64,000 nucleotides of DNA from Clostridiales bacterium DTU089 (lineage in GTDB: Bacteria; Bacillota; Clostridia; Oscillospirales; Acutalibacteraceae): positions 37,510 to 101,509 of the forward strand of contig LFSB01000045.1 in assembly GCA_001513045.1 (NCBI GenBank), given 5' to 3'. Both the position numbers and the translations under genes were made by a program. Shown one piece after another: positions 1 through 8,349 of this stretch (within the stretch, counting starts at the first letter, position 1; every line of letters begins with the position of its first letter). The notes under the pieces are model-generated. The model had not been told where the DNA came from. It ran no database searches and saw only the letters and a list, made by a program, of their open reading frames with translations.

Positions 1-2651
1 CCCGAACATGAAAGCGTCATTTCCGCTCCGCTTTTTATTGTGATGCTTTCGGCTGTATAGCTTGTGACCTCGCCGCTTTCAGAGTCGGAGCGTTCGCTTA
101 TGCTCATGGTTCCGTCCGCTATACAGCGGATTTTATAGGTGTAGGAATCATCGGTGCTGTCGATACATTTTACATAGTCCTTACCGTCATAAACAACCGA
201 AAACACACCGTCCTCGTTTGCGAAAACACTTTCGGTACCGTCACGCAGAACGGTGATTTCTTCGCCGTTTCCGTTGTAAACCGCCACGTCAACAGGGCAG
301 CCTATTCTGATTTTTTTAACCTTCTGTATTTTGTTCCAGTCAACCAGACGCGTTACGCTTGTGCTGCCCGAGCCGGTGGAGCATTTCACATCTATGCTGT
401 GTGTTGATAAGCCGCCGGAGGTGTATATTTTGAAAATCTTATTGCCGGAATTGTCGGTTATCAGGATAAAGCAGTTGTCGGAATCCGTATCGACCTTGAA
501 CCCCTTTATCTCGTCTGTCGTGTAGCCGTAAATATATATGGTATCGTTGCCGTCGTAATCGAAGATGGTGTCCGTACCCTGACCCTTGCAATAAATATAG
601 CGGTCATCTCCGGAGTCGCCGTATACGGTGTCGTCTCCGTTGCCGGGTATGATGTAGTCATCACCGGAGAAGGACATTATCCGGTCACTGCCGTCTCCGC
701 CGTAGATAACATCGGTGTGCGGAACGGCGATGGTGTTGATATACCAGGCTACATTGTCGCTGTATCCGAAAAGAGATTCACTTGATGAGGTGCCCATTAC
801 AAGCGAGCCCTTGGGGAGCATTTTGTCGATTGCCGATGAAATTTTCAGACCGCCGACCAGAGCCCCCGTAATCAGCAGGGCGTTATGGTGCGTCACGTTC
901 TTTGAAATAATGCCCATGGTTTTTGAGTCGTTTGTCGCAATTATGTCGGAGAGACGAGCATCCTGTGCGGACTCATCAATCACAAGCAGGGCGTCTCGGG
1001 AGTGGTTGTTCAGATGCTCCTTTGCTTCGAGTGTGGATTTGTGTTTTACCGCGTTTTTGATGTTGAATTCGTAATTGCCTATTGCGAGGTCGTATTCGTT
1101 GACATGGTCGGTATACGTCCATTTGTCTATGCCGGAGAAGGCGCTTACGAAGGCGCAATTCCAGCGATAATATGACACGTCAAGCATCTGCCCTGCATCA
1201 AAGGTTTCCGCATAGAGGTTGAATAGGTTTGCGGTGAGTATACCCAGCGCGCCTCCGAGGGAATGACCGGTGACGGAAATCAGGTCCTTATCCGTCTGGC
1301 ACGAGTCGAGATATTTTGAAACCTCTGAGGCGGCATCATACATCTGGGGCGACGTTTCGTTGAGGAGGGCATATGTGGCATCATCCGCCCAGTCCTTGTT
1401 CCCCTCCGGAGTCAAAATTGCCTGACTGCCTCTGAACGCTATTACCTTTTCTTCGGTAAAGGTGTTTTCAAATACAGCGGCATAAAATCCGCTGGAGGCG
1501 TTTTTGAGGATTTTTTCAACCGTCCAGCCGGAAAGATATTTTTCAATGAGAACGGCCTTTGAAAGTGTACCGGTGTCGTTTTTGAACATGCTTCCGTCCT
1601 TATCCTGCGGATAAAGAGTGTCGGCGGACTCCGCCATATCCTTTCCTATGTAATCGGCGAGATTCTTATATGCAAGCTCCGAAAAAAGCAGATATTGCAG
1701 CGGGGACACGCCCTTTGAAAAGCTTCCGTTGAGCTTTTCAAGCTTCATTGTGGAAAAGTTAAGGAAACATCCGTCATATGAATATGTGGAATTTTTTGAG
1801 GTGTAGGGGTGGAATTTTATTCCAGAGGGGGAGAGGGAGGTTTTTGCGGAACTGTGGACAGCGGAGTCAAAAAGCTTCTCATCGGAGCCGCCTTCGGCGT
1901 AAATCCCTTTGTTTTCGGCAATTGCCGTGAGCTTGCCCTCGGAGAAGCAGTAGTATGCGGAGCAGTCGAATCCATCGGGAGAACACATGCCGTTGTCCGT
2001 GGTTGAAAAGAAAAACTGCCCGTTGTAAACGAAATCAAGATTTATCCAGTCCGCACCCGTGGATTCGGATATGTTTGAAAGCACGGTTTTAATTTCCTTT
2101 GTGTTCACATCAATGGAGATAATATCACCCTCATACAGATACAGCTTGTCAGTCGTGAGAAGGATGCCGGGAAATGTCACGCCTGTGCCGTATGGAGTGT
2201 AATCGTCATGATACAGAATTTCTCGGTTTTGTCCGTTCAAATCGGTTCTCACATAGTCAAGTCCTCCATAGCACTGGAATGCATCGGGTGTATTGTACAC
2301 CATGCTTGTAAAATAAATATATTTATCCGAAACAGCCAGACCTCTGAAGGCATCCGTGATAATCACGTTTTCCTCTCCGGTCTGGTTGTTTATCTTTTTT
2401 ATCCACATCGTTGCAGCTGTGCTGCCGTCGTTTAAAGCAACCGAGCCTTCTTCACCCTTGAGCCTGTCTCCGTATTTATAGGTGAAATTGCCGGACACAA
2501 TCGTACGCAGCTCATCACCGGTGCGCTGCGAGTTCTGAAGCGCAATGTCATCGGCGGAGGATACCGCTTCAAGAGCATACATCGGCGCGGATGCCGAGAG
2601 CATAAGGATAAGTGCCATAATTATACTTAATGCGATTTTTAAGCTTTTCAT
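1..2651 (-). CDS. Secreted class-3-type lipase with RTX-like calcium repeats (3' end off the window)
   Basis: The start at 2651 follows AAAGGA (12-nt spacer), and the reading frame stays open for about 883 codons to the left edge, so the C-terminus is missing. An N-terminal signal peptide (MKSLKIALSIIMALILMLSA, then cleavage near PMYA) indicates export. Residues about 30-300 look like a repetitive beta sensor or propeller region. A lipase nucleophile elbow, TGHSLGGALG, lies at about residues 460-470 (1251-1268), with serine as the presumed nucleophile; FRGSQA upstream fits an oxyanion-side motif of Lipase_3 proteins. From about residue 650 (701 down to 545) there are glycine/aspartate nonapeptides such as GGDGSDRIM, PGNGDDTVY and GDSGDDRYI, typical of RTX Ca2+-binding beta-rolls. 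RTX repeats are usual in type I-secreted proteins of Gram-negatives and less so here. The lipase fold is likely; the substrate is unknown. Confidence 0.8.
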   Translation of the reverse strand, partial: MKSLKIALSIIMALILMLSASAPMYALEAVSSADDIALQNSQRTGDELRTIVSGNFTYKYGDRLKGEEGSVALNDGSTAATMWIKKINNQTGEENVIITDAFRGLAVSDKYIYFTSMVYNTPDAFQCYGGLDYVRTDLNGQNREILYHDDYTPYGTGVTFPGILLTTDKLYLYEGDIISIDVNTKEIKTVLSNISESTGADWINLDFVYNGQFFFSTTDNGMCSPDGFDCSAYYCFSEGKLTAIAENKGIYAEGGSDEKLFDSAVHSSAKTSLSPSGIKFHPYTSKNSTYSYDGCFLNFSTMKLEKLNGSFSKGVSPLQYLLFSELAYKNLADYIGKDMAESADTLYPQDKDGSMFKNDTGTLSKAVLIEKYLSGWTVEKILKNASSGFYAAVFENTFTEEKVIAFRGSQAILTPEGNKDWADDATYALLNETSPQMYDAASEVSKYLDSCQTDKDLISVTGHSLGGALGILTANLFNLYAETFDAGQMLDVSYYRWNCAFVSAFSGIDKWTYTDHVNEYDLAIGNYEFNIKNAVKHKSTLEAKEHLNNHSRDALLVIDESAQDARLSDIIATNDSKTMGIISKNVTHHNALLITGALVGGLKISSAIDKMLPKGSLVMGTSSSESLFGYSDNVAWYINTIAVPHTDVIYGGDGSDRIMSFSGDDYIIPGNGDDTVYGDSGDDRYIYCKGQGTDTIFDYDGNDTIYIYGYTTDEIKGFKVDTDSDNCFILITDNSGNKIFKIYTSGGLSTHSIDVKCSTGSGSTSVTRLVDWNKIQKVKKIRIGCPVDVAVYNGNGEEITVLRDGTESVFANEDGVFSVVYDGKDYVKCIDSTDDSYTYKIRCIADGTMSISERSDSESGEVTSYTAESITIKSGAEMTLSCS

Positions 2652-2728
2652 TATAGGAGACATTCCTTTCTTTGATTGTTAAGGCAGCTCCCGTCGCCTT
2701 AACCGAAATGAGTAAAAATCAAGAGAAA

Positions 2729-2764
2729 CCTCTGCGACATCATCAATAGGAGATGTCGCAGAGG
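2729..2764 (-). terminator. Intrinsic terminator of the DUF5058 operon
   Basis: A perfect 13-bp stem (CCTCTGCGACATC and its complement) with a 10-nt loop lies just after the last gene of the operon on the minus strand and is followed by a T-rich tract on that strand. Confidence 0.75.
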
Positions 2765-2777
2765 CTTGTTGAAAAGA

Positions 2778-3440
2778 TTAAATAATGCCCTTTTTATACA
2801 TGATATGCGTGGAAAGCAGCGCCACCACGATTCCGACAAAGAGGAGAATTCCGCTTTGCATTGTGGGAACAAAGATAAGAACTATAACACACGCAATTAT
2901 CGGAATTATGCTTATCTTCCAGTGCTTTGCAAAGTATGATGCACCGAGTGCTCCGAACAGTGCGGGAAGCACCTGCTGAAAAGCGGGCGCGAAAACGGAG
3001 TTTTCCGCCGTGAGAATCGGCAGCAGACTGCGCAGAGGAATCACAAACAACGCGATTATTATAGTTGTAACAATCGACGAGGTGGCAATCGCTATTGTGG
3101 AGATTACCTCGCCCTCCTCGCTTGTTGCCCTGACCTTGGCGCTGTCCATTGCTGCCAGTGCGCAGGGGAGCTTGAGGTTCGTTATGTTTCCGGTTACGAA
3201 GCTTAAATACATTCCGCCGGTGCCGAGCATGGGCGAATACGCCATAACCTCAATAACGGCTGTAGGGTAAAACATTATCGCGACTGCTCCGAAGCCCTTG
3301 AAGAAGTTTGATACAGGCGGCCACGCGTCAAAATATACACTTACGGCAAGCGGGAAGCAGATGAAAACCGCAAGCATGGCAAGTGTCCATATACGTCCGG
3401 AAAAATGCACGGAATCTATGTAAGAGCGTTCTTTTTTCAT
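2778..3440 (-). CDS. Multi-pass membrane protein, partner of the DUF5058-type protein
   Basis: The start is placed at 3440, where GGAGGG precedes the ATG by 7 nt; this gives 220 residues. There are about six to seven hydrophobic segments, beginning at about residue 15, and a central polar loop with CALAAMDSAKVRATSEEGE at about residues 95-115. It follows the DUF5058-type gene by 14 bp and was surely co-transcribed. The two proteins together look like a two-subunit transporter or permease, but no substrate can be read from the sequence. I do not recognise a characterised family. Confidence 0.6.
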   Translation of the reverse strand: MKKERSYIDSVHFSGRIWTLAMLAVFICFPLAVSVYFDAWPPVSNFFKGFGAVAIMFYPTAVIEVMAYSPMLGTGGMYLSFVTGNITNLKLPCALAAMDSAKVRATSEEGEVISTIAIATSSIVTTIIIALFVIPLRSLLPILTAENSVFAPAFQQVLPALFGALGASYFAKHWKISIIPIIACVIVLIFVPTMQSGILLFVGIVVALLSTHIMYKKGII

Positions 3441-3454
3441 GATGTCTTCCCTCC

Positions 3455-4225
3455 TTATCTCCACTCAATATAGGCAATGTCGGGCGCTGCGGCGGCGAAA
3501 AGCATTGCCACGCCCATCGAAAAGAACATGCTTATCGGCATTGCAAAGGTTTCAAGCCAGTGTATGTTCTTTTTCTGAGCGATTTTTTGAAGTATCAGCA
3601 TGCAGGCTATTGAGGAGATAAGCGTAACGAGCGAAAGTATACCCGCGCTGTCGCCGGGCTTTTTGTGCTCGGAAGCGTTCACTCCCGCGAGCGATACACC
3701 TATGAAGGCGGCTATTATGCCTATGAAAGCGGCAGCGGACATTGAATCCGCCCACTTTGTATCCTTCTGTACCACGTTGCCCATTTTCTTCTGCATCTTT
3801 TTAAGGAACAGAGGAATGAGTATGAGCGGCATGATGCTGCCTATGGTCATAACCCATACGGCTGACGAGAAAACAACGGGGTCGGTTATTTCGTTTGCGA
3901 TAGTGCCCGCGCCGAAGGCGCCCATTGCGCTGTTGGCGGCTGTTGTTTCGTATGCCATGTTGCCGATTACCGAAAGCCTTATCCATGGCACGGCGATACC
4001 CAGTGCTTTGGAAAGCGCAAGTACGGTTGCGACGATTGCCATTGCAGGCGGTATGGTGAACAGTGCGCTGGAAATAACGGTCTTTTTCATGCTGTCGGAT
4101 GTAATTCCGAGAGCCTTTCCGCGTCTCCATGATTTCACCAGAAAGAATACGGATTCAATCACAACGAACGATATGATTATTGCGCCGAGAATCATCATGA
4201 ATGCTCCGCTTTTGTCAAAGGTCAT
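3455..4225 (-). CDS. DUF5058-family membrane protein
   Basis: The start at 4225 is chosen because AGAGGGGGG precedes it; an upstream in-frame start at 4264 lacks a ribosome site. The 256-residue product has about seven hydrophobic stretches. The segments VFFLVKSWRRGKALGI (about 22-37) and PWIRLSVIGNMAYE (about 79-92) match what I recall of the DUF5058 family, whose role is unknown. It is first in an operon with another membrane protein, suggesting a two-component transporter. Its promoter lies over the end of the preceding phosphoesterase gene. Confidence 0.65.
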   Translation of the reverse strand: MTFDKSGAFMMILGAIIISFVVIESVFFLVKSWRRGKALGITSDSMKKTVISSALFTIPPAMAIVATVLALSKALGIAVPWIRLSVIGNMAYETTAANSAMGAFGAGTIANEITDPVVFSSAVWVMTIGSIMPLILIPLFLKKMQKKMGNVVQKDTKWADSMSAAAFIGIIAAFIGVSLAGVNASEHKKPGDSAGILSLVTLISSIACMLILQKIAQKKNIHWLETFAMPISMFFSMGVAMLFAAAAPDIAYIEWR

Positions 4226-4294
4226 GTTTTGCCCCCCTCTTTTTAAAATGCGACGGGAATTCAAGCCCGCACGCTCTTAAAATATAATGTAATA

Positions 4295-4323
4295 AGTATA
4301 TCAAAAAAAATATATCAAGTCAA
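4295..4323 (-). promoter_or_regulatory. Promoter of the DUF5058 operon, overlapping the upstream stop codon
   Basis: On the minus strand TTGACT (4323-4318), a 17-nt AT-rich spacer and TATACT (4300-4295) form a good sigma-A-type promoter. The -35 box covers the stop codon of the phosphoesterase gene that ends at 4320. Confidence 0.65.
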
Positions 4324-4784
4324 TGCAAATTCATGCCGATGCATACTATTCCGGCATCGGTTATGTCAACCACTCCGTATTCTCCGGAGTGAAGACTGCC
4401 GGGATTGAAATAGTAGACCCCGTCAATGTATTCGTTTTTTTGCTCGTGAGTGTGACCGTAGAGAACAAGTTGCGCGCCGTTGTCAACCGCAGCCTCAATC
4501 AGACCGTCAACAGAGTATTTAACATTTTCGGCGTAGCCGTGAGTGCACAGCACCTTAACTCCGTTTACGCTGAAGGTTTCGCGCGCGGGCAGATTGCTGA
4601 ACCAGTCGCAGTTTCCGTTTACCATTATCACCTGCTTTTTTCCGCGCAGATATACAGCGGCGTCCTCCATCTCGTCGGCACCGTCGCCGAGATGAACAAC
4701 TATTTCAGCCGACGGCTGACGCAAAAGCGCCTCATTGATTGCAAACCTGTCGCGATGTGAGTCTGAAAGAACAAGTATCCTCAT
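4320..4784 (-). CDS. YfcE/MJ0936-type metallophosphoesterase
   Basis: A 154-residue calcineurin-like phosphoesterase of the small, soluble YfcE class. All the metal-binding motifs are visible in order: DSH (residues 8-10), GDG (33-35), NGNCD (about 56-60), HGY (about 82-84) and GHTH (about 110-113). Such enzymes hydrolyse phosphodiesters with Mn2+ or similar ions; the physiological substrate is usually unknown. The start at 4784 has GAGGTG upstream. It is divergent from the small-protein cassette that begins at 4853. Confidence 0.85.
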   Translation of the reverse strand: MRILVLSDSHRDRFAINEALLRQPSAEIVVHLGDGADEMEDAAVYLRGKKQVIMVNGNCDWFSNLPARETFSVNGVKVLCTHGYAENVKYSVDGLIEAAVDNGAQLVLYGHTHEQKNEYIDGVYYFNPGSLHSGEYGVVDITDAGIVCIGMNLH

Positions 4785-4852
4785 TCATAAGCACCTCAAT
4801 GCACTCATAATCATAATATATAGATAATACAACATTTGCGGAGGTGAATGCA

Positions 4853-5086
4853 ATGGGATATCGTGATTTATCGGATGAACAGGGTCAAAAAATTATTGAT
4901 GAGCTTGCAAAAAAGAACAGAGATGTTGCACAGCAGGTGGTTGAAGCGGTAAACAGCGGGGGACTCGACCGGCTTTTGGGCAATCTTTCCCCGGCACAGA
5001 ACGCGATGCTGTCAAGGCTTATGAATAACCCCGATGCGGCAAATGAGCTGCTGAAAAGATTTATCGGAGGCGAAAAGGATGGATGA
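4853..5086 (+). CDS. Uncharacterised small protein A of a three-gene cassette
   Basis: Start at ATG 4853 is preferred to GTG 4844 because GGAGG lies 8 nt before it; the product has 77 residues. It is helical and charged, with no membrane segment or signal. The motif LSPAQNAMLSRLMNNPD (about 45-61) resembles the LSPEDMENLKK segment at the start of the next protein. Its stop codon overlaps the next start by 8 bp, so the two are translationally coupled. I know of no function for this family. Confidence 0.7.
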   Translation: MGYRDLSDEQGQKIIDELAKKNRDVAQQVVEAVNSGGLDRLLGNLSPAQNAMLSRLMNNPDAANELLKRFIGGEKDG

Positions 5087-5483
5087 TATAGGTGCTTTGC
5101 TTAATTCTCTTTCGCCCGAGGATATGGAAAATCTGAAAAAGACGGCGCAGTCGCTGCTTTCCGGCTCCGGCGGAAACCCCTTTGCCGCTTTCGGTGCGGG
5201 AGCGGATGCTCCGCAGAAGGCTCCGGATTTGTCGGCACTCTTAGGGCAGTTGGGCGGCTCCGGCGGCGGCGCGTCCGGTGATTTGCTTTCCGGACTCGGC
5301 AATATAGCTCCGTTGCTTTCAAAGCTCAACGTCAAGGATAAGCGCTGCGATTTGCTGTACGCTTTAAAGCCCCTGATAAGCGAGAAGCGCAGACACAAGG
5401 TTGATGAGGCTGTAACCATTATGAAAATAACACAGTTTTTGCCGTTGCTCGGCGGAAATGAGGGAGGAGGAAAATTGTTATGA
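5079..5483 (+). CDS. Uncharacterised small protein B of the cassette
   Basis: A 134-residue protein with three parts: a short helical N-terminus (LSPEDMENLKKTAQSLL, about 10-26), a glycine/alanine/serine-rich flexible middle (about 28-75), and a conserved-looking helical C-terminus around DKRCDLLYALKPLISEKRR (about 87-105) followed by a hydrophobic tail (ITQFLPLLGG). Similar C-termini recur in hypothetical proteins of Clostridia as far as I remember, but no role is established. It overlaps both neighbours (8 bp upstream, 4 bp downstream as ATGA). Confidence 0.7.
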   Translation: MDDIGALLNSLSPEDMENLKKTAQSLLSGSGGNPFAAFGAGADAPQKAPDLSALLGQLGGSGGGASGDLLSGLGNIAPLLSKLNVKDKRCDLLYALKPLISEKRRHKVDEAVTIMKITQFLPLLGGNEGGGKLL

Positions 5484-5845
5484 GTTCGGATTACAGCTAT
5501 AATGAGCTTATGGCAATGCAGGAGCAGGCGCTTGAGAGAGTGAGGGAAATGCAGCGGCGTGCGGATATTGCTGCGCGGGATGCACAGGAAAATCTTTCGG
5601 CTGACAAGCGCAGCGAACCTCCTCCGATATCTCCTCCGCTGCCGGTCCCGAAAATAGAAAAGACCGCAAAAAGAAAGCCGTATCCGGTGGATTATCTGCA
5701 CGAGCCGCATCCGGAAAAGGAAAACGCCCCGTCTGTGTCCGGAGCGGACGCAGACAAGGCGTTGATTCTCGCATTGATTCTGTTTTTATCTCAGGAGGGC
5801 GCCGATAAAATGCTTATAGCGGCGCTGATGTATATTATGGGTTAG
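5480..5845 (+). CDS. Uncharacterised small protein C of the cassette, hydrophobic C-terminus
   Basis: A 121-residue protein starting at the ATGA overlap with protein B, with GGAGGAGG upstream. The N-terminal third is an acidic/basic coiled-coil-like helix (about 5-35), the middle is proline-rich (PPPISPPLPVP, about 48-58), and the last 30 residues form a hydrophobic, possibly amphipathic or membrane-associated module ending in LIAALMYIMG. The last 11 bp overlap the convergent membrane-protein gene. Function unknown. Confidence 0.7.
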   Translation: MSSDYSYNELMAMQEQALERVREMQRRADIAARDAQENLSADKRSEPPPISPPLPVPKIEKTAKRKPYPVDYLHEPHPEKENAPSVSGADADKALILALILFLSQEGADKMLIAALMYIMG

Positions 5846-6521
5846 CGTCTGCTGTTTTTCTGCTCTTCTTTTTCTTTTCATCGGGGTCTGCGCCTATGTT
5901 TATAAGCAGGAAGCACAGCGTCCAAAGGAATATTGCGGCAAAAAGTATAAGCATATAGTAAAACGCGGAGCGTAAATCGAGCACCTCTACCTGAAGCACG
6001 GTGGAAACAATTTCGGAGCCGAAAATATCACTGAGAGTTACACCGCCGTTAATGAGTGCATCCGATACGGAGTCGAAGGCTATCTTCATTCCTATAAGCA
6101 TGCCGCAGCCGCCGAGAGAGAGACCGGCTATGGTCTTTTTGTTGTTGCTGAATGCGGAGAAGAAGAATATGACCACGGCAATAAGCAGCGCAGCGGCAAA
6201 GAAGACGAGGAAAGCCGTTATCGGACCCTTGAGCGCGCCGAGTGTGAAATTGCCGGTTGAGCCCTTGCTGATAAGGTCCTTTATTATGGTGCCGTAGTTT
6301 TTATAGCCGCCCCAGATGCTGAGCTCCTCGCCTATTTTTGAGTTGAGGACATCCTGAATGGTCTGGGCGGCATCTCCCTTGAAGATTCCGCCTAAAAGGC
6401 CGGCTATTCCGCTCACAAGTCCCGTGAAAGATATGCGGTAGATAAGCAGGGGAGTGAATACTGCGACGGGGAGCACGGCGATTGCGAGCAATGCCGAAAC
6501 GATACGATATAACGCTTTCAT
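5835..6521 (-). CDS. Membrane protein of unknown function, last gene of the gltX-glnS operon
   Basis: A 228-residue protein with an N-terminal signal-anchor-like helix (about 5-28), a 70-residue extracytoplasmic-looking segment (KGDAAQTIQD, SIWGGYKNYG), then three more hydrophobic helices (about 105-125, 133-150, 190-212) and a lysine-rich cytoplasmic tail. It starts 25 bp after glnS, preceded by GAGGTG, so it belongs to that operon. I do not recognise the family. Confidence 0.6.
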   Translation of the reverse strand: MKALYRIVSALLAIAVLPVAVFTPLLIYRISFTGLVSGIAGLLGGIFKGDAAQTIQDVLNSKIGEELSIWGGYKNYGTIIKDLISKGSTGNFTLGALKGPITAFLVFFAAALLIAVVIFFFSAFSNNKKTIAGLSLGGCGMLIGMKIAFDSVSDALINGGVTLSDIFGSEIVSTVLQVEVLDLRSAFYYMLILFAAIFLWTLCFLLINIGADPDEKKKKSRKTADANP

Positions 6522-6546
6522 AATATCACCTCATATAATATTCAGC

Positions 6547-8211
6547 TCATTTGCCCCACGAGGAGTTGAGCTGTACGGTGCGGTTGAATACGGGCTGTCC
6601 GGGAAGAGTGTCCGGGTCGGCGCAGAAATATCCCTGGCGCATGAACTGGAAGGTGTCGCCGGGCTTTACCTGTGAATATCCCGAGTCAAGCAGGCAGCCT
6701 TCAAGAATTTTCAGCGAGTCGGGATTTATGGCTGCGTCAAATTCTGCATCCTCAAGTGAGGCGGGGTCCTCCGCATTGAAGAGCCGGTCATATAATCTGA
6801 CCTGAGCCTTCACGTTGTCACTTGCGTCAACCCAGTGGATGGTGCCCTTGACCTTTCTGCCGTCGGGAGCATTTCCGCCCTTTGTCTGCGGGTCATAGGT
6901 GCAGTGCAGCACAGTGACGTTTCCGTCGGAGTCGGTTTCATATCCGGTGCAGGTTATGAAATATGCACCCTTGAGGCGAACCTCATTGCCGGGGAAAAGT
7001 CTGAAGTATTTTTTGACCGGCTCCGTCATGAAATCGGATTTTTCAACATATATTTCGCGTGAGAACGTGACGCTTCTTGTTCCGAGCTCGGGCTTTTCGG
7101 GATGAATTTCGACCTCAAGCTTTTCGCTTTTACCCTCTGGGTAGTTGTCAATTACTACTTTAAGCGGCTCAAGTACCGCCATTGCGCGTTCGGCATTGAT
7201 GTTGAGGTTGTCCCTCACGCATGCCTCAAGCAGGCCGTAATCCACAACGCTGTGTGCCTTGGATACACCGACTCTTTCTATGAAATCGCGTATGGATGCC
7301 GCCGGATAGCCTCTGCGTCTCATTCCGCAAAGCGTTGCCATGCGCGGGTCGTCCCAGCCGTTGACAAGGTGCTCGGTTACAAGCCTCATGTTCTTGCGCT
7401 TGCTTGTAATGCAGTAGTTGAGGTTAAGGCGCGCAAATTCAATCTGTCTCGGAGGCTCCTTGAAGCCTATTTCGTCAACAAACCACTTGTAGAGCGGTCT
7501 GTGGTTTTCAAACTCAAGCGAGCACAGCGAATATGTGACATTTTCCGCCGCGTCCGAGAGCGGATGAGCAAAATCGTACATCGGATAGACGCACCACTTG
7601 TCGCCGGTCTGATGATGTGAAACATGGGCGATACGGTATATTACCGGGTCGCGCATATTGAGGTTTGGGGATGCCATGTCGATTTTTGCTCGCAGAACCC
7701 TTGCTCCGTCGGGAAATTCGCCGTCGGTCATTCTTTTAAACAGCTCAAGATTTTCATCAATGCCGCGCTCGCGGTAGGGACTGTTTTTACCGGGCTGTGT
7801 GAGTGTTCCGCGGTATTCTCTTATTTCGTCTGCGGACAGGTCACATACGTAGGCCTTGCCCATCTTAATCAGCTTGAGCGCACATTCGTAAAGAAAATCG
7901 AAGTAGCCGGATGCAAAGTACACATTTTCCCACTTGAAGCCGAGCCACTCTATGTCCTCTTTTATCGAGTCAACATACTCAACGTCCTCCTTTGAGGGGT
8001 TGGTATCGTCAAAACGCAGGTTGCATATACCGCCGTATTTTTCCGCGGTCATGAAATCAATACATATCGCCTTGGCGTGGCCGATATGAAGATAGCCGTT
8101 CGGCTCCGGAGGGAAGCGCGTCTGCACACGCGTGTTAACGCCGGCGGCAAGCTCCTCATCGATTATATCGTGTATAAAATTGGACATGCCTTCATTTTTA
8201 ATCTCGTCCAT
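6547..8211 (-). CDS. glnS: Glutaminyl-tRNA synthetase
   Basis: A class I aminoacyl-tRNA synthetase that charges tRNA-Gln directly. The start is placed at ATG 8211, giving 554 residues, the usual bacterial GlnS length. Visible motifs are PPEPNGYLHIGHAKA (HIGH motif, about 33-47), the RFDDTNP segment (about 65-71) and the KMSKS-like ITSKRKN (about 265-271), followed by the GlnRS-type C-terminal beta-barrels. The frame stays open for 35 further codons upstream, but that stretch is a repeated non-coding leader (see 8213-8342). Many Firmicutes lack GlnS and use GluRS plus GatCAB; here it lies downstream of gltX. Confidence 0.93.
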   Translation of the reverse strand: MDEIKNEGMSNFIHDIIDEELAAGVNTRVQTRFPPEPNGYLHIGHAKAICIDFMTAEKYGGICNLRFDDTNPSKEDVEYVDSIKEDIEWLGFKWENVYFASGYFDFLYECALKLIKMGKAYVCDLSADEIREYRGTLTQPGKNSPYRERGIDENLELFKRMTDGEFPDGARVLRAKIDMASPNLNMRDPVIYRIAHVSHHQTGDKWCVYPMYDFAHPLSDAAENVTYSLCSLEFENHRPLYKWFVDEIGFKEPPRQIEFARLNLNYCITSKRKNMRLVTEHLVNGWDDPRMATLCGMRRRGYPAASIRDFIERVGVSKAHSVVDYGLLEACVRDNLNINAERAMAVLEPLKVVIDNYPEGKSEKLEVEIHPEKPELGTRSVTFSREIYVEKSDFMTEPVKKYFRLFPGNEVRLKGAYFITCTGYETDSDGNVTVLHCTYDPQTKGGNAPDGRKVKGTIHWVDASDNVKAQVRLYDRLFNAEDPASLEDAEFDAAINPDSLKILEGCLLDSGYSQVKPGDTFQFMRQGYFCADPDTLPGQPVFNRTVQLNSSWGK

Positions 8212-8212
8212 A

Positions 8213-8342
8213 TTTATGACCATTCCTTTCCGCTGAGCCGCAAACTTTGCGGCGGTATTCGGCAAACGAAGCCCTGCTTCGTTATGAAATGACGGTCGTT
8301 GACCGTCAAGGCACAAATTTTCCGTTTGAAGGATTTATCTTT
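8213..8342 (-). repeat. 130-bp multi-hairpin repeat, copy A, in the leader of glnS
   Basis: This stretch fills the gap between gltX and glnS and matches 62463-62592 at about 122 of 130 positions without gaps. Read on the minus strand it holds three hairpins (GACGGTC/GACCGTC, CGAAGC/GCTTCG, GCCGCAAA/TTTGCGGC) and ends in GGAAAGGAATGGTCATAAA directly before the ATG, so it supplies the ribosome-binding site. It ends 8 bp from the gltX stop codon. Confidence 0.85.
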
Positions 8343-8349
8343 AAAGCTT

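Noticed and set aside
715..1074. Plus-strand ORFs within 1-2600
   Set aside because: They are antisense to the long lipase frame, lack ribosome sites and show no protein-like motifs.
8212..8316. N-terminal extension of GlnS by 35 codons
   Set aside because: The same stretch precedes spoVAD in frame; the upstream TTG lacks a ribosome site, and ATG 8211 gives the standard 554-residue GlnS.
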